A DNA stretch of 64,000 nucleotides from Aliiroseovarius pelagivivens. Lineage in GTDB: Bacteria; Pseudomonadota; Alphaproteobacteria; Rhodobacterales; Rhodobacteraceae. Positions 34,901 to 42,675 of the stretch are shown here, in pieces. Under the pieces are notes generated by a model, which was not told the origin of the DNA, searched no databases, and saw only the letters and a program-made list of their open reading frames with translations. Every line of letters begins with the position of its first letter. Position 1 is the stretch's first letter. Both the position numbers and the translations under genes were made by a program. The DNA lies in the NCBI RefSeq assembly GCF_900302485.1, contig NZ_OMOI01000001.1, positions 2,294,001 to 2,358,000 on the forward strand, in the 5' to 3' direction.

Positions 34901-36371
34901 TGGACAAGCCGGTCGCTACAGTCGTGCGGAGCTTGACAAGAGACTGGCCGCAGATGGCGCAGCACAGGCCGATCCCCTTGCGAAAACGCAGCGCTACACA
35001 CCGGAAGACGTTGCTGCTGCGCAATCAATTACGGGCAAAGATCCCGCTGCCACGCAAAAATTCACCCCCGAAGAAATGGCCGGGGCCGAGGCACCGCTAT
35101 CACCGACCCCAAACCAATCCTTGCCTGCAAAGACAGCTCCAACGGCACGTATGTCACCCGATAGCTTGCCTTCGCCCGAAGCACCAACCGTTCGGATGAC
35201 GGCAGCTGAAAAGGCGGCCCAGCAAGCAGCCGAAACCAAACGCGCGCCCACTCAACAATTTACTCCAGAGGAATTGGCTGCGGCACAGGCCACACCGCCT
35301 GCAGCCTCGAAAAGCGCGCCAGCCACGCAAAAGTTTACGCCCGAGGAAATGGCCGGAGCCGAGGCACCGCTGATCAAGACGCTTACAGAAGTACGCACTG
35401 CAGCGCAGCCTTCCGCCGTTGGTGAAACACCCCTAGCGCCCCAACCCGCGCGAACTACTCTACCGGGGGCAGGCGCAACGGAAGACGCCACCGCACGATT
35501 GTCGCCGGAAGAGCTCGCCCGCTCACTGCAAGGCTCGCCCAGACCAGCAATTGTCCCCACCGATCCACAGCCAGTTCACATCTCCCGCAATGCGGACGGT
35601 AATTATCTTTTCCAACATGGCGGTCGCCAAGTTGAGGTGCCGAGTAAGGCACAGATCGGTCAGGGAGCAACTTCAACGGTATTTGGGGCGGATCAGAAGC
35701 CCAATGTTCTTAAAACAAGTCAATGGGATCCCGTCGCAAATCACCTTGACGATCTTGGCCGCGAACGCATGTCCGGCGTCGTTCCAATTCCAGAGCTGCA
35801 CAAACGGTATTCCATCGCCCCCGGATCCCAACTGAATGGAGAAATGCCTCTGTCGGGTGGCCGATTGAGCGTCTTGGAACGTGGGCCAGACTCCTTCAAC
35901 GATACTGCCAACGCTTTAGAAGCGGCCGGACAGGGAATTGGTGCAGAACGCAAAGCGGCCCTGAACAGTTTCGTCAGACCTCTCAATGCCAAAGGGATCG
36001 TTGTGAGTGACCTGAAAGCGGACAATTTCGGGTTCCGACCATCGACCAATCCCAATTCGGCCAACGCACTGGAGGTGGTCCCGCTGGACGACGGTATGGT
36101 CATTGTCCTGAAGCCCGAATTTGCGCACCTGGCACCCCAGATGCAACGACATATCCTTGACCCAGGCGACATGTTGAGAGGCATGCGATCGGATTTTGCA
36201 CTAGAAGAACTGCGCGAGCGCATGGCGGATTTCGACAAATATGTGGATTGGGATGCAATGAATGGCAATCTGCCCGACCGGCCATTGCGAACTCTGGGTT
36301 ATAGCCCTGAAGGTCACGGATTGTCTTACACACCGAACTTGGGTCTCCGCTTCTCCGGGTTGGCGGATTGA
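31947..36371 (+). CDS. large exported protein with TP-motif repeats and a C-terminal protein-kinase-like domain
   Basis: A 1,474-residue protein. The ATG at 31947 follows a strong GAGGAAAG site. A hydrophobic segment near residues 28-42 (ending GAPAASQ) looks like a signal peptide after a charged N-region. Residues 320-560 are rich in Lys/Glu/Asp and look coiled-coil; residues 640-820 are Gly/Ala-rich, like linker regions of polymorphic toxins. Seven repeats with a T-x-[KRQ]-[FYML]-[TS]-P-E core lie at about 1013-1189. The C-terminal 260 residues carry kinase marks: GQGATSTVF (glycine loop), VLK lysine, VSDLKADNFGF (catalytic loop with Asp and Asn) and a DDG in place of DFG. No homologue is recognised. 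A secreted effector, toxin or periplasmic kinase are options. Confidence 0.78.
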   Translation: MGQACDAPHERDRRLVSRLFTSERHTLATALLISLIGAPAASQNSPAPDCNLIGGFIDLGPASLTYVVNDAKVKPGLASDSRTASMENIDLSNDWTNGGPADNPCSGGGITGALACNVTEPIKSLDAELMPFTPSEQAGEPGFQTLEKTIDPNRDTSDNGLVLLGNSTEADKVADPEAESTRSIADAKVTATVPLRRLLRPGNPPEIHTVPVGRPDYQSSKALSAADAKRVEGTMRSNLEALRKSPPFQVTGPALSQLMAGGAGYTIPLNVRGEDDTFIAPPITDGATLPRACIPFVQKADLVARTANALRDKKTECNRVAAKIKTQERINANGGVLDVVAQFFRADEHLNNLKNAKGTCDRELKAISRAHRRAKDDYDAELDKLAGAQHKRHMDAIKSDPKLLAAEEKRRREAAIDTAAAWVKQDEKIQKGMLAYEKNLKRYDDEIAALQAGDDPDKADKIAKLKEDRDRYLYAYDTWLERMVAIKHNRWKDHNRAFEQNRKDGIGPTNEGELDDQIIAAGGDPDEVIRARFPDQQFAREPQEAQNQSQAEKDARTLSGNIAKEPSLGEIAGEAFTDVLTMSDEEQLENIIKYGPSAAKGIGQAVEEGLRGAYDIGKGAIDLNAEFYGFDGFEGDTTEKISRFGDKIEDLGTRGADDRLNERGYFENFNENLEKLSETGSDQLGRKFENLAGQGERGMREATRLGAKGGTMIVGGEAVVIQGLARAGQAARGLGVLDKAGDATRAADTVGDLARQGNTAADAARLSETTGDLGRTASSASDEVGTAGRLLDDGADASGDALKTTTNPDQGIVSVDATQPPPLDPSKTTTHVPPTSGASPLPPGEPPKFRTASPSRQAQDALEAAGVDPHLARVFGSRAAARDKDAAIAAGAFESGVNPAKLYENGAINQEGLRKGLNNYFAEMGVPPENRAAAIDRYMNQPPPSAATASPTPPRAPDAGGAQANALASEAPMNPAELATQPRQRGQAGRYSRAELDKRLAADGAAQADPLAKTQRYTPEDVAAAQSITGKDPAATQKFTPEEMAGAEAPLSPTPNQSLPAKTAPTARMSPDSLPSPEAPTVRMTAAEKAAQQAAETKRAPTQQFTPEELAAAQATPPAASKSAPATQKFTPEEMAGAEAPLIKTLTEVRTAAQPSAVGETPLAPQPARTTLPGAGATEDATARLSPEELARSLQGSPRPAIVPTDPQPVHISRNADGNYLFQHGGRQVEVPSKAQIGQGATSTVFGADQKPNVLKTSQWDPVANHLDDLGRERMSGVVPIPELHKRYSIAPGSQLNGEMPLSGGRLSVLERGPDSFNDTANALEAAGQGIGAERKAALNSFVRPLNAKGIVVSDLKADNFGFRPSTNPNSANALEVVPLDDGMVIVLKPEFAHLAPQMQRHILDPGDMLRGMRSDFALEELRERMADFDKYVDWDAMNGNLPDRPLRTLGYSPEGHGLSYTPNLGLRFSGLAD
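34983..35513 (+). repeat. seven coding repeats with TP/SP motifs inside the large exported protein
   Basis: Units with the pattern T-x-[KRQ]-[FYML]-[TS]-[PA]-[ED] recur seven times within about 177 residues; two units share the longer block TQKFTPEEMAGAEAPL. The DNA of these two is also nearly identical, indicating recent duplication. The Thr/Ser-Pro sites directly precede the kinase-like domain and could be its phosphorylation sites. That is inference. Confidence 0.7.
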
Positions 36372-37244
36372 ATTGTGCCGCCGGACTAATTCGAACTTCT
36401 CTCAGTTAGGCTAGAATGACTGCCCCATATCTAGCGCAGAATCTGCGCCACGCTGTAAAAACGACGGTGCGGCTCAACTTGAAATCTTCGCGCTTCGAAA
36501 GACCGTGATCCTTCGCGAGCATGTACAGGTGCGCCCGCTTCCTGCCGGCTCAGCGAATACGCCTCCCTCTTTAACCGTCAAGAATTGACCTCTTGCTTGG
36601 CGTCTTTGAAGCTCCGATAGCCTTGCAAGAAATCCACGATCTCACTCGAACACTCTTCGAAGGAATCCTGAGACCTTATCGAGGTAACCGGCTACATCGT
36701 GCGAGCACTGTCACCACGCGAACATGAAATCCTTGGTCATTCAAGTGTCACGTCTCGAAGCTGCACCAGCTCGAGGGCCCCCAAATGAGTGACACAGAGG
36801 TGACACAGGATTGCATGCGAAATGGTGACACAATGCGCGAACGGTAGACGGATACCGTCTAACCGGTTCAAACCATTATAAAATCTAGGAGAGCGTTTTG
36901 GTGGAGCCTAACGGGCTCGAACCGCTGACCTCTTGCATGCCATGGGCGAGATTGGTTTGTCAGGCCAGTTGAGGTGGTTGAAGGGAAGTGGACGGAATTG
37001 AACCAAAGTTAAGGCTCACTGGAAGTTTGGCGAAACTAACGAAAGGTGCACTTTCATGCAGTTTTGTCGGAAGTCTTTGAGTTTGGAAGTGGTGACCGGA
37101 GGGTGACAATTCATAGTTTGCCATCGGCGGTCAAAGATCGGACAGGTTCAGCTCCAAATGTGCGAGACAATTGTGACCGATGATAGAATTGGAAACTCAG
37201 CGCTTCTGAAAAACCAGCACCCAAAACTTGCGCTAGAATTTCCG
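36372..37244. other. gene-free junction region between element 1 and element 2
   Basis: No gene is recognised in 873 bases. The first 400 (36372-36786) show no open frame of coding character. The middle carries repeat B with its GTGACAC boxes. The bases after 37006 up to the permease stop hold nothing that I can name. A decayed integrase might be expected here, but I could not find one by eye. Confidence 0.6.
36787..37006. repeat. attachment-site-like repeat B (element-element junction)
   Basis: The left 158 bases (36787-36944) align without gaps to 55273-55430, at roughly 88 percent identity. They include a complete tRNA-Ala 3' end reading TGGTGGAGCC on this strand. The right part (36913-37006) aligns to 28207-28300. 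One junction therefore carries the left flank of copy C and the right flank of copy A, as an attP-like or hybrid site between two tandem integrants would. Three GTGACAC boxes at 36789-36830 could be integrase arm sites. Confidence 0.72.
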
Positions 37245-37997
37245 CTACCTATCTGCCCAGCCTGCAAAAATTCGCTCAAGGAAAACGACCACATAGAACA
37301 GCACAATTCCCAAGAACGCCAACATGACCAGCACCGCGAACATAAGCGGATAATCCGAGTTTGTCTTGCCGCTATCGAACAGCGCGCCTAAGCCACGACC
37401 GTGGGGGCTTACGATCTCCATCAGGTTGGTACCGATGAAGGCCAAGGTGACTGCAACTTTTAACGCACCGAAGAACTCGGGCAAGGTTTTCGGCAGCGCG
37501 ATTTTCCAAAAGATCGTGGCCTGACTGGCCCCAAGCGACCGCAGGATGTCGCGGTATTCAGGTTCCAGCGTCGACAATCCAATCGAGACCGATACGGCGA
37601 TTGGGAAGAAGCTGATCATGAAGGCGATCAGCACCGTGTTGAAGTCATGTTGACCCACGAACATCAACGCAACGATTGGCACCACAGTTGCTTTCGGGAT
37701 GGCGTTGAACCCAACCAACAAGGGATAAAGCGCATCGCGCATCAGGCGAGAGAACCCCATCAGCATTCCCAGCCCGGTACCGACGATAATGGCCAAAAGC
37801 AGCCCGACCACGGTCCGCCATAGGGTTTGCCAGCTCATGACAAGGAACAAGTCCCAATGCTTGGTGAAGGCTGGGCTCAAATCTGACGGCGAGGCCATCT
37901 TATAGTTGGGCCAACCGTTGACCCAGACCAGCCCCTCCCACAACAGAAGGAATACGATCAAAGCCGTAGCGGGGACAAATGCACTGCGCAGTGACAT
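37245..37997 (-). CDS. ABC transporter permease (nitrate/sulfonate/taurine/pyrimidine type)
   Basis: A 250-residue BPD-type inner-membrane permease with six predicted helices. The cytoplasmic loop carries the EAA-like motif ILRSLGASQATIFWKIALPKTLPEFFG, a family signature. The ATG at 37995-37997 has an excellent AGGAGGT site and shares one base with the ATPase stop codon; a GTG one codon earlier is less likely. It is the last gene of a three-gene importer operon on the minus strand. Its neighbours in the element are urea transporters. The substrate is unknown, and pyrimidine-precursor or sulfonate types are closest by general resemblance. Confidence 0.87.
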   Translation of the reverse strand: MSLRSAFVPATALIVFLLLWEGLVWVNGWPNYKMASPSDLSPAFTKHWDLFLVMSWQTLWRTVVGLLLAIIVGTGLGMLMGFSRLMRDALYPLLVGFNAIPKATVVPIVALMFVGQHDFNTVLIAFMISFFPIAVSVSIGLSTLEPEYRDILRSLGASQATIFWKIALPKTLPEFFGALKVAVTLAFIGTNLMEIVSPHGRGLGALFDSGKTNSDYPLMFAVLVMLAFLGIVLFYVVVFLERIFAGWADR

Positions 37998-38794
37998 CAC
38001 GCGACCTCCTGATCCAATGATGCGCGACCTTGCGCGATCTCGATCTGGTGGCGCAAGGTGGCCAGCATCTCGGCGGCTTCGGGTGTGTAAAGATGTTCCA
38101 GATCCCGCGGGCCGGTATCTGGTACATCAAGGACGTATTGCGTGCGCGCGGGCCGCCCCGACAGCACGATGACCTGATTGGCAAGGAATATCGCCTCGCG
38201 CAGGTCGTGGGTAATCAACACCCCGGTGAAGGGCTCTTGTTCCTTGACCTTGTGCATGGTCTGCCACAGATCCTCGCGCGTGAACGCATCAAGTGCCCCG
38301 AAGGGTTCGTCCAAGATCAGCACCTCGGGCTTGTGCACAAGCGCCCGACACAACGAAGCCCGCTGCCGCATCCCGCCAGACAGTTCCGAGGGGCGCTTGT
38401 CCTCGAACCCCTCAAGGCCGACCAAGGACAACAGATAGCGCGCGCGTTCGACCCGGTCAGATTTCGACAGCGAATTCGACACGATCTCCAGTGGTAGCAT
38501 CACGTTTTGCAGGATCGAGCGCCATTCCAACAGGACCGGGTTCTGAAACGCCATGCCCACGGTGGACCGTGGTCCGGCCACGACCTCGCCATGCAGCATC
38601 ACGCGGCCTTCGTCGGGTTTCATAAGGCCTGACACCAACCGGGTCAGTGTGGACTTGCCGCAACCTGACGGGCCGACCACGGCAACAAACCCGCCTTCGT
38701 CCAGCGACATCTCTAACCCGTCGAGCACCGGCAATGGCCCCGTGGGTGTCTGATAGGCGTGGCGCACACCTTCAATCTTGATCATGGGATACAT
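37997..38794 (-). CDS. ABC transporter ATPase (nitrate/sulfonate/taurine type)
   Basis: A 265-residue nucleotide-binding protein. Walker A is GPSGCGKSTLTRL, the signature LSGGMRQRASLCRAL, Walker B LILDEPFGALD, and the switch histidine VLITHDLREA. The ATG (MYPMIKIEG) is preceded by GAAGG at suitable spacing; a later ATG three codons on would also work. It couples to the permease with TGATG overlap. A GC-rich hairpin separates it from the binding-protein gene upstream. It would power uptake of the ligand of the NMT1-like protein. Confidence 0.9.
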   Translation of the reverse strand: MYPMIKIEGVRHAYQTPTGPLPVLDGLEMSLDEGGFVAVVGPSGCGKSTLTRLVSGLMKPDEGRVMLHGEVVAGPRSTVGMAFQNPVLLEWRSILQNVMLPLEIVSNSLSKSDRVERARYLLSLVGLEGFEDKRPSELSGGMRQRASLCRALVHKPEVLILDEPFGALDAFTREDLWQTMHKVKEQEPFTGVLITHDLREAIFLANQVIVLSGRPARTQYVLDVPDTGPRDLEHLYTPEAAEMLATLRHQIEIAQGRASLDQEVA

Positions 38795-38815
38795 AAGCTT
38801 GCCTTCAATGGTGGA

Positions 38816-38837
38816 CCGCGCGGGTTCCCCCGCGCGG
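38816..38837 (-). promoter_or_regulatory. hairpin between binding-protein and ATPase genes
   Basis: A nine-base perfect stem (CCGCGCGGG / CCCGCGCGG) with a four-base loop begins eleven bases after the binding-protein stop. There is no T-run. It is the third such hairpin placed directly behind a binding-protein gene in this window. Confidence 0.55.
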
Positions 38838-38847
38838 CCCGCTCCAG

Positions 38848-39852
38848 TCATTGCAGCGGAAAACCACCCTCGGGCAGGTATGCATCGGTGAAATACAATG
38901 CCGCTTCGGGGGCAGACTGGAATTCATACGTCGTGGCGATCTGGTCCAGCGCACTGGCAAACCGCGCGCTATCCACGCCGCCCATACCGTTTGCCATCGT
39001 GTAATCGGTCACAACATTCGCATCGATTGCCAGTTGCAGACGACGTTGTTCCAACGCGGGGTCGGCAGCCGGGTTGCGTTCTATTAGGCTGGTGATCGCG
39101 CCAGCGGGATCCGCGATGGCATCCATCCACCCCTTGGCGATCGCGCCCAGAAATCCTTTGATCTCGTCTGGGTGCGCGGCGGCATATTCGGTGTTCACGA
39201 TGACCGCATTACCATAAAGGTCTACGCCGTAGTCCGCCATCAGGATGGTCGAGATGTCGTCCTCGGGCACGTCCAGACGGACAAGGTTCAGGAAAGACGA
39301 GAAACTGAATCCGGTGATCGCGGCCACGTTGCCTCCTGCCAGCATGGGTTCGCGGGTCGGGAAGCCCACGGGCTCGACCGTGATCGCATCCATATCCAGA
39401 CCGTTTTCAGCCGCAAAGATAGGAAATTGTGCCCAAGCCCCATCGGGGGGAGGAGCGCCCAGCACTTTGCCCGCGAGGTCCGCAGGCGCTTCGACGCCCA
39501 ATGACTTCCGGCCGATCACGGCAAAGGGCGGCTTGTCATAGACCATCATCACAGCGGTCACCGGCGCGCCGGGGTTCTGATCAAGAAACTTGATCAGGCT
39601 GTTGATATCCGCAAAACCAACCGGAAACGCACCCGTTGCCACCTTTGGGATCGCATCCAGCGACCCGGATCCGGCAGTGATTTCGACCGACAGGTCAGCG
39701 TCAGCAAAATAGCCTTTGTCGATCGCGACGAAATAGGGGGCAGCCGGACCTTCGAATTTCCAATCCAACGCAAACGGAAGGGGCGTCTCGGCTTGAGCCG
39801 TGGCGCTGAGGACAAGGCTTGCACCGATGGCAGCAACAGTTCTTAGAAACAC
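38848..39852 (-). CDS. NMT1/THI5-like ABC transporter substrate-binding protein
   Basis: A secreted receptor of 334 residues. Translation most likely starts at GTG 39852, because an AGGAG box lies six bases before it and it opens directly onto the signal peptide VFLRTVAAIGASLVLSATAQA. Upstream in-frame ATGs would add 35 residues before that peptide. The mature protein starts ETPLPFALDWKFEGPAAPYFVAIDKGYFADADL, the NMT1-type pattern also found in pyrimidine-precursor and sulfonate receptors. The ligand cannot be fixed. It heads the operon with the ATPase and permease. Confidence 0.82.
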   Translation of the reverse strand: MFLRTVAAIGASLVLSATAQAETPLPFALDWKFEGPAAPYFVAIDKGYFADADLSVEITAGSGSLDAIPKVATGAFPVGFADINSLIKFLDQNPGAPVTAVMMVYDKPPFAVIGRKSLGVEAPADLAGKVLGAPPPDGAWAQFPIFAAENGLDMDAITVEPVGFPTREPMLAGGNVAAITGFSFSSFLNLVRLDVPEDDISTILMADYGVDLYGNAVIVNTEYAAAHPDEIKGFLGAIAKGWMDAIADPAGAITSLIERNPAADPALEQRRLQLAIDANVVTDYTMANGMGGVDSARFASALDQIATTYEFQSAPEAALYFTDAYLPEGGFPLQ

Positions 39853-40004
39853 ATTGATCTCCTGTGATTTCACATAGGGTTTTGCCCATTGTTGAGCATC
39901 CGAGATCGGGGTCCAGACGCGCCCCATTATTTTTAGACCGATTGGTAAAAAAAACATTGCAAACGACGCATTTGTAACGGGTTTGCCTGTTGATTGAGCA
40001 GAGG

Positions 40005-40700
40005 TTAGACGGACACTTGCGGCAACAGTTCCGCCCGGCTCGTGTCGGATTTGCGGCCCGAGAATACGACCTCTCCGCGACGCAGCACGACGATGCTGTC
40101 AGCAAGGTCATAGGCAAAATCGAAATACTGTTCGACCAGCACGATCGCCATGTCCCCTTTGCCCCGCAACAGGCGAATGACATCGCCGATCTGCTGGATG
40201 ATATTGGGCTGGATGCCTTCGGTCGGTTCATCCAGCAACAGAAGCTTCGGACGGGTGATGATTGCCCGCGCGATGGCCAGTTGCTGCTGTTGCCCGCCGG
40301 ACAGATCGCCGCCGCGCCGGTCCAGAAAATCCTTGAGGATCGGGAACAGGTCGAACACCTCGTCCGGGATGCGATGATCAGCGGCGGGCAGGCACGAAAA
40401 CCCGGTTTCGAGGTTCTCCCGCACGGTTAGAAGCGGAAAGATTTCGCGCCCCTGCGGCACCACGGCGACACCCTTCTTGGCCAGAGCGTGGGCAGACATT
40501 GGCGGCAGGTCTTCCCCGTCCAGAACCATGCGCCCCCCAGACCGGGCATGCATCCCGCAGATCGCGCGGATCAGACTGGTCTTCCCCACGCCGTTCGTGC
40601 CCATGACACAGGTAACGGCCCCGGCCTGTGCGTCCAAGGACACGCCGTGCAGAATTTGCGAATGGCCATAGTGCAGAGTGAAATCTTCGATATTCAACAT
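40005..40700 (-). CDS. urtE: urea ABC transporter ATPase UrtE
   Basis: A 231-residue LivF-type nucleotide-binding subunit. Walker A is GTNGVGKTSLIRAI, the signature LSGGQQQQLAIARAI, and Walker B LLLLDEPTEGIQPNII. The residues after Walker B (GIQPNI) are typical of UrtE. It is the last gene of the urtABCDE operon, two bases after urtD. The 152 bases between it and the preceding importer gene (39853-40004) contain no terminator that I could identify. Confidence 0.93.
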   Translation of the reverse strand: MLNIEDFTLHYGHSQILHGVSLDAQAGAVTCVMGTNGVGKTSLIRAICGMHARSGGRMVLDGEDLPPMSAHALAKKGVAVVPQGREIFPLLTVRENLETGFSCLPAADHRIPDEVFDLFPILKDFLDRRGGDLSGGQQQQLAIARAIITRPKLLLLDEPTEGIQPNIIQQIGDVIRLLRGKGDMAIVLVEQYFDFAYDLADSIVVLRRGEVVFSGRKSDTSRAELLPQVSV

Positions 40701-40702
40701 GA

Positions 40703-41443
40703 TTAGCGCCCCAGATAAACGTCGATGACCTGCTGGTTCGCGGTCACGTGATCCAAACTGCCTTCGGCCAGCACCGACCCTTCATGCAGCACAGTGACGC
40801 GGCAGTTCAGACGGCGCACGAACTCCATGTCATGCTCCACCACGACCACAGCCCGGGTCTTGGCCGCTTCAACCAGAATTTCAGTCGTATGCTCGCGCTC
40901 TGCAGGCGTCATACCTGCGGCCGGTTCATCGACCAGCAACAAGCGCGGCTCTTGCGCCAGTAGCATCCCGATCTCCAGCCATTGCTTCTGTCCGTGGCTC
41001 AGCTCTCCCGATTTTCGGCTCAACGCATCTGAAAGGCCGATTTCCTCGGCCAGTTCATCGACGCGGGCCAGATCCCGAGCGCTTGCGCGATAGAACATTA
41101 CGGTGAAGGGGCTGCGATTGGCCTGAAGCGCCATCAGCAGGTTTTCCTTCACGGTCTGATCCTCGAACACAGTCGGTTTCTGAAACTTGCGCCCTACCCC
41201 TTCGCGGGCAATCCGGGCTTCGGACATTCCCAGAAGCGAGATATTACGCTCGCCCCAGGTCACGCGCCCTTCGTCCGGTCGCGTTTTACCAGTGACGATG
41301 TCCATGAAGGTGGTCTTGCCCGCGCCGTTCGGCCCGATGATGGCACGCATTTCCGCGTCACCGATGGCAAAGCTAAGATTGTTGATCGCTTTGAACCCGT
41401 CGAAGCTGACCGACACGCCCGAGACTTCAAGAAGACGGCTCAT
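40703..41443 (-). CDS. urtD: urea ABC transporter ATPase UrtD
   Basis: A 246-residue LivG-type ATPase. Walker A is GPNGAGKTTFMDIVTG, the signature LSHGQKQWLEIGMLL has the His-Gly-Gln-Lys form typical of UrtD, and Walker B is LLLVDEPAAGMTPAE. The start at MSRLLEVSG overlaps the urtC stop by four bases; an upstream frame of 58 residues through urtC is not real coding. With UrtE it powers urea import through UrtB and UrtC. Confidence 0.93.
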   Translation of the reverse strand: MSRLLEVSGVSVSFDGFKAINNLSFAIGDAEMRAIIGPNGAGKTTFMDIVTGKTRPDEGRVTWGERNISLLGMSEARIAREGVGRKFQKPTVFEDQTVKENLLMALQANRSPFTVMFYRASARDLARVDELAEEIGLSDALSRKSGELSHGQKQWLEIGMLLAQEPRLLLVDEPAAGMTPAEREHTTEILVEAAKTRAVVVVEHDMEFVRRLNCRVTVLHEGSVLAEGSLDHVTANQQVIDVYLGR

Positions 41444-42672
41444 TGGCTGGCCTCCTGTTCTCGTAGTGCACCAGCATCGGGGCCCAGATCGGCCCCGTGA
41501 CGGTCGGGGCTTTTGCGATCCGTCCACAGATCGACCAGTCCTCCGACCCCCTTTGGCGCAAAGAGCGTCACAAGCACGAAGCTGAATCCCAGTACGATCA
41601 GCCACCAATCGACCCATTTCAGCGTATAAAATCCAAGGTTCAGATCAGGCGCCTGTCCACCCGTGAACCACGAAGACACAAGGCTGACAAACACCGCGCC
41701 GATGGCAGCTCCATAAAGCCGCCCGCGCCCGCCAATGGCGACCCAAACGGCCAGATAGATGGATGCGATGGGTGCGATCTCGGCGGGATTGATGATACCC
41801 GCTTGCGGATAGTAGAGCGCGCCGGCCACGCCTGCGATCATCGCGGTGGCCGTGAAGACGAACAGCTTATATCCTTCGACCGAGTAGCCCAGAAAGCGCA
41901 CTCGCGCTTCGTTGTCCCGGATGCCGCGCATGACCGATCCGAACTTGCCCGAGACCAGCCACGCCGCGAACACATAGCCCAGCGCCAGTGCCACGGCCGA
42001 GGCCCAGAAGAACCAGATCGAGATCTGGGCTTGCGGCACATGATCCAGTCCCGGAAGGTTCTGCAGCCCGGACAAGCCGTTATTGCCCCGCAGCCCACTG
42101 TCGTTCTGGAACAGATACAGCGCCAGCGCCAAGGTCATCGCTTGGGTCAGGATCGACAGATAGACGCCGGTCACGCGCGACCGGAAAGCGAGCCATCCGA
42201 AGACAAGTGCAAGCAATCCGGGCACGGCGACCACCAGAACAATCTGGATCGCGAAGCTGTCGGCAAAGGCCCAAACCAAAGGAAACTCGCTGGACCCGAC
42301 CACGCCAAAGATCTGGTTGCCGATGGCATCGACGATCTCGTTCTCGGTGGGTGGGATTGGCGCATCGGCCATCGAGCTGACGACGATCCCATGCGTGCGG
42401 GCATACATCAGCCACATGCCAATCATATAGCCCCCCAGCCCGAAGAACGCGAAGTGCCCCAGGGACAGGATGCCGGTGTAACCCCAGACCAGATCCATCG
42501 CCACGGCGACAAGCGCAAGGCACAGTGTCTTGCCCAGAGTTTTCACGAAACTGGTCGAGATGAACCCGATACCCGAGCCCTCGGCCAGAACGGTCACGCC
42601 CAGCGCGAACACGGCAAGCACGATCAGGAAGATGATGTTCGAGGGGGTGCGTGTCAGAAAGGTATTCGGCAT
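41440..42672 (-). CDS. urtC: urea ABC transporter permease UrtC
   Basis: A 410-residue LivM-type permease with about ten membrane segments. The segment DLVWGYTGILSLGHFAFFGLGGYMIGMWL is a hallmark of UrtC/LivM, and GRGRLYGAAIGAVFVS follows later. There are only three bases to the urtB stop, and it overlaps urtD by four. The C-terminal cytoplasmic tail ends in a charged segment. It forms the transmembrane pore for urea together with UrtB. Confidence 0.93.
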   Translation of the reverse strand: MPNTFLTRTPSNIIFLIVLAVFALGVTVLAEGSGIGFISTSFVKTLGKTLCLALVAVAMDLVWGYTGILSLGHFAFFGLGGYMIGMWLMYARTHGIVVSSMADAPIPPTENEIVDAIGNQIFGVVGSSEFPLVWAFADSFAIQIVLVVAVPGLLALVFGWLAFRSRVTGVYLSILTQAMTLALALYLFQNDSGLRGNNGLSGLQNLPGLDHVPQAQISIWFFWASAVALALGYVFAAWLVSGKFGSVMRGIRDNEARVRFLGYSVEGYKLFVFTATAMIAGVAGALYYPQAGIINPAEIAPIASIYLAVWVAIGGRGRLYGAAIGAVFVSLVSSWFTGGQAPDLNLGFYTLKWVDWWLIVLGFSFVLVTLFAPKGVGGLVDLWTDRKSPDRHGADLGPDAGALREQEASQ

Positions 42673-42675
42673 GGC

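Larger units (their letters stand above)
28207..36944. mobile_element. putative tRNA-Ala-integrated element 1 (8.7 kb)
   Basis: The segment is bounded by copies of the tRNA-Ala 3' segment (repeats A and B). It begins with the same 62-base flank as element 2 and ends with the same 126-base flank as element 2. Its cargo is three genes for exported proteins that resemble none of their surroundings. No integrase, relaxase or transposase is recognised inside, so it is either a relic or is mobilised in trans. The boundaries are inferred from the repeats. Confidence 0.55.

Noticed and set aside
37158..37391. A 77-codon plus-strand open frame at the start of element 2
   Set aside because: It overlaps the permease coding end on the other strand and has no supporting ribosome site.
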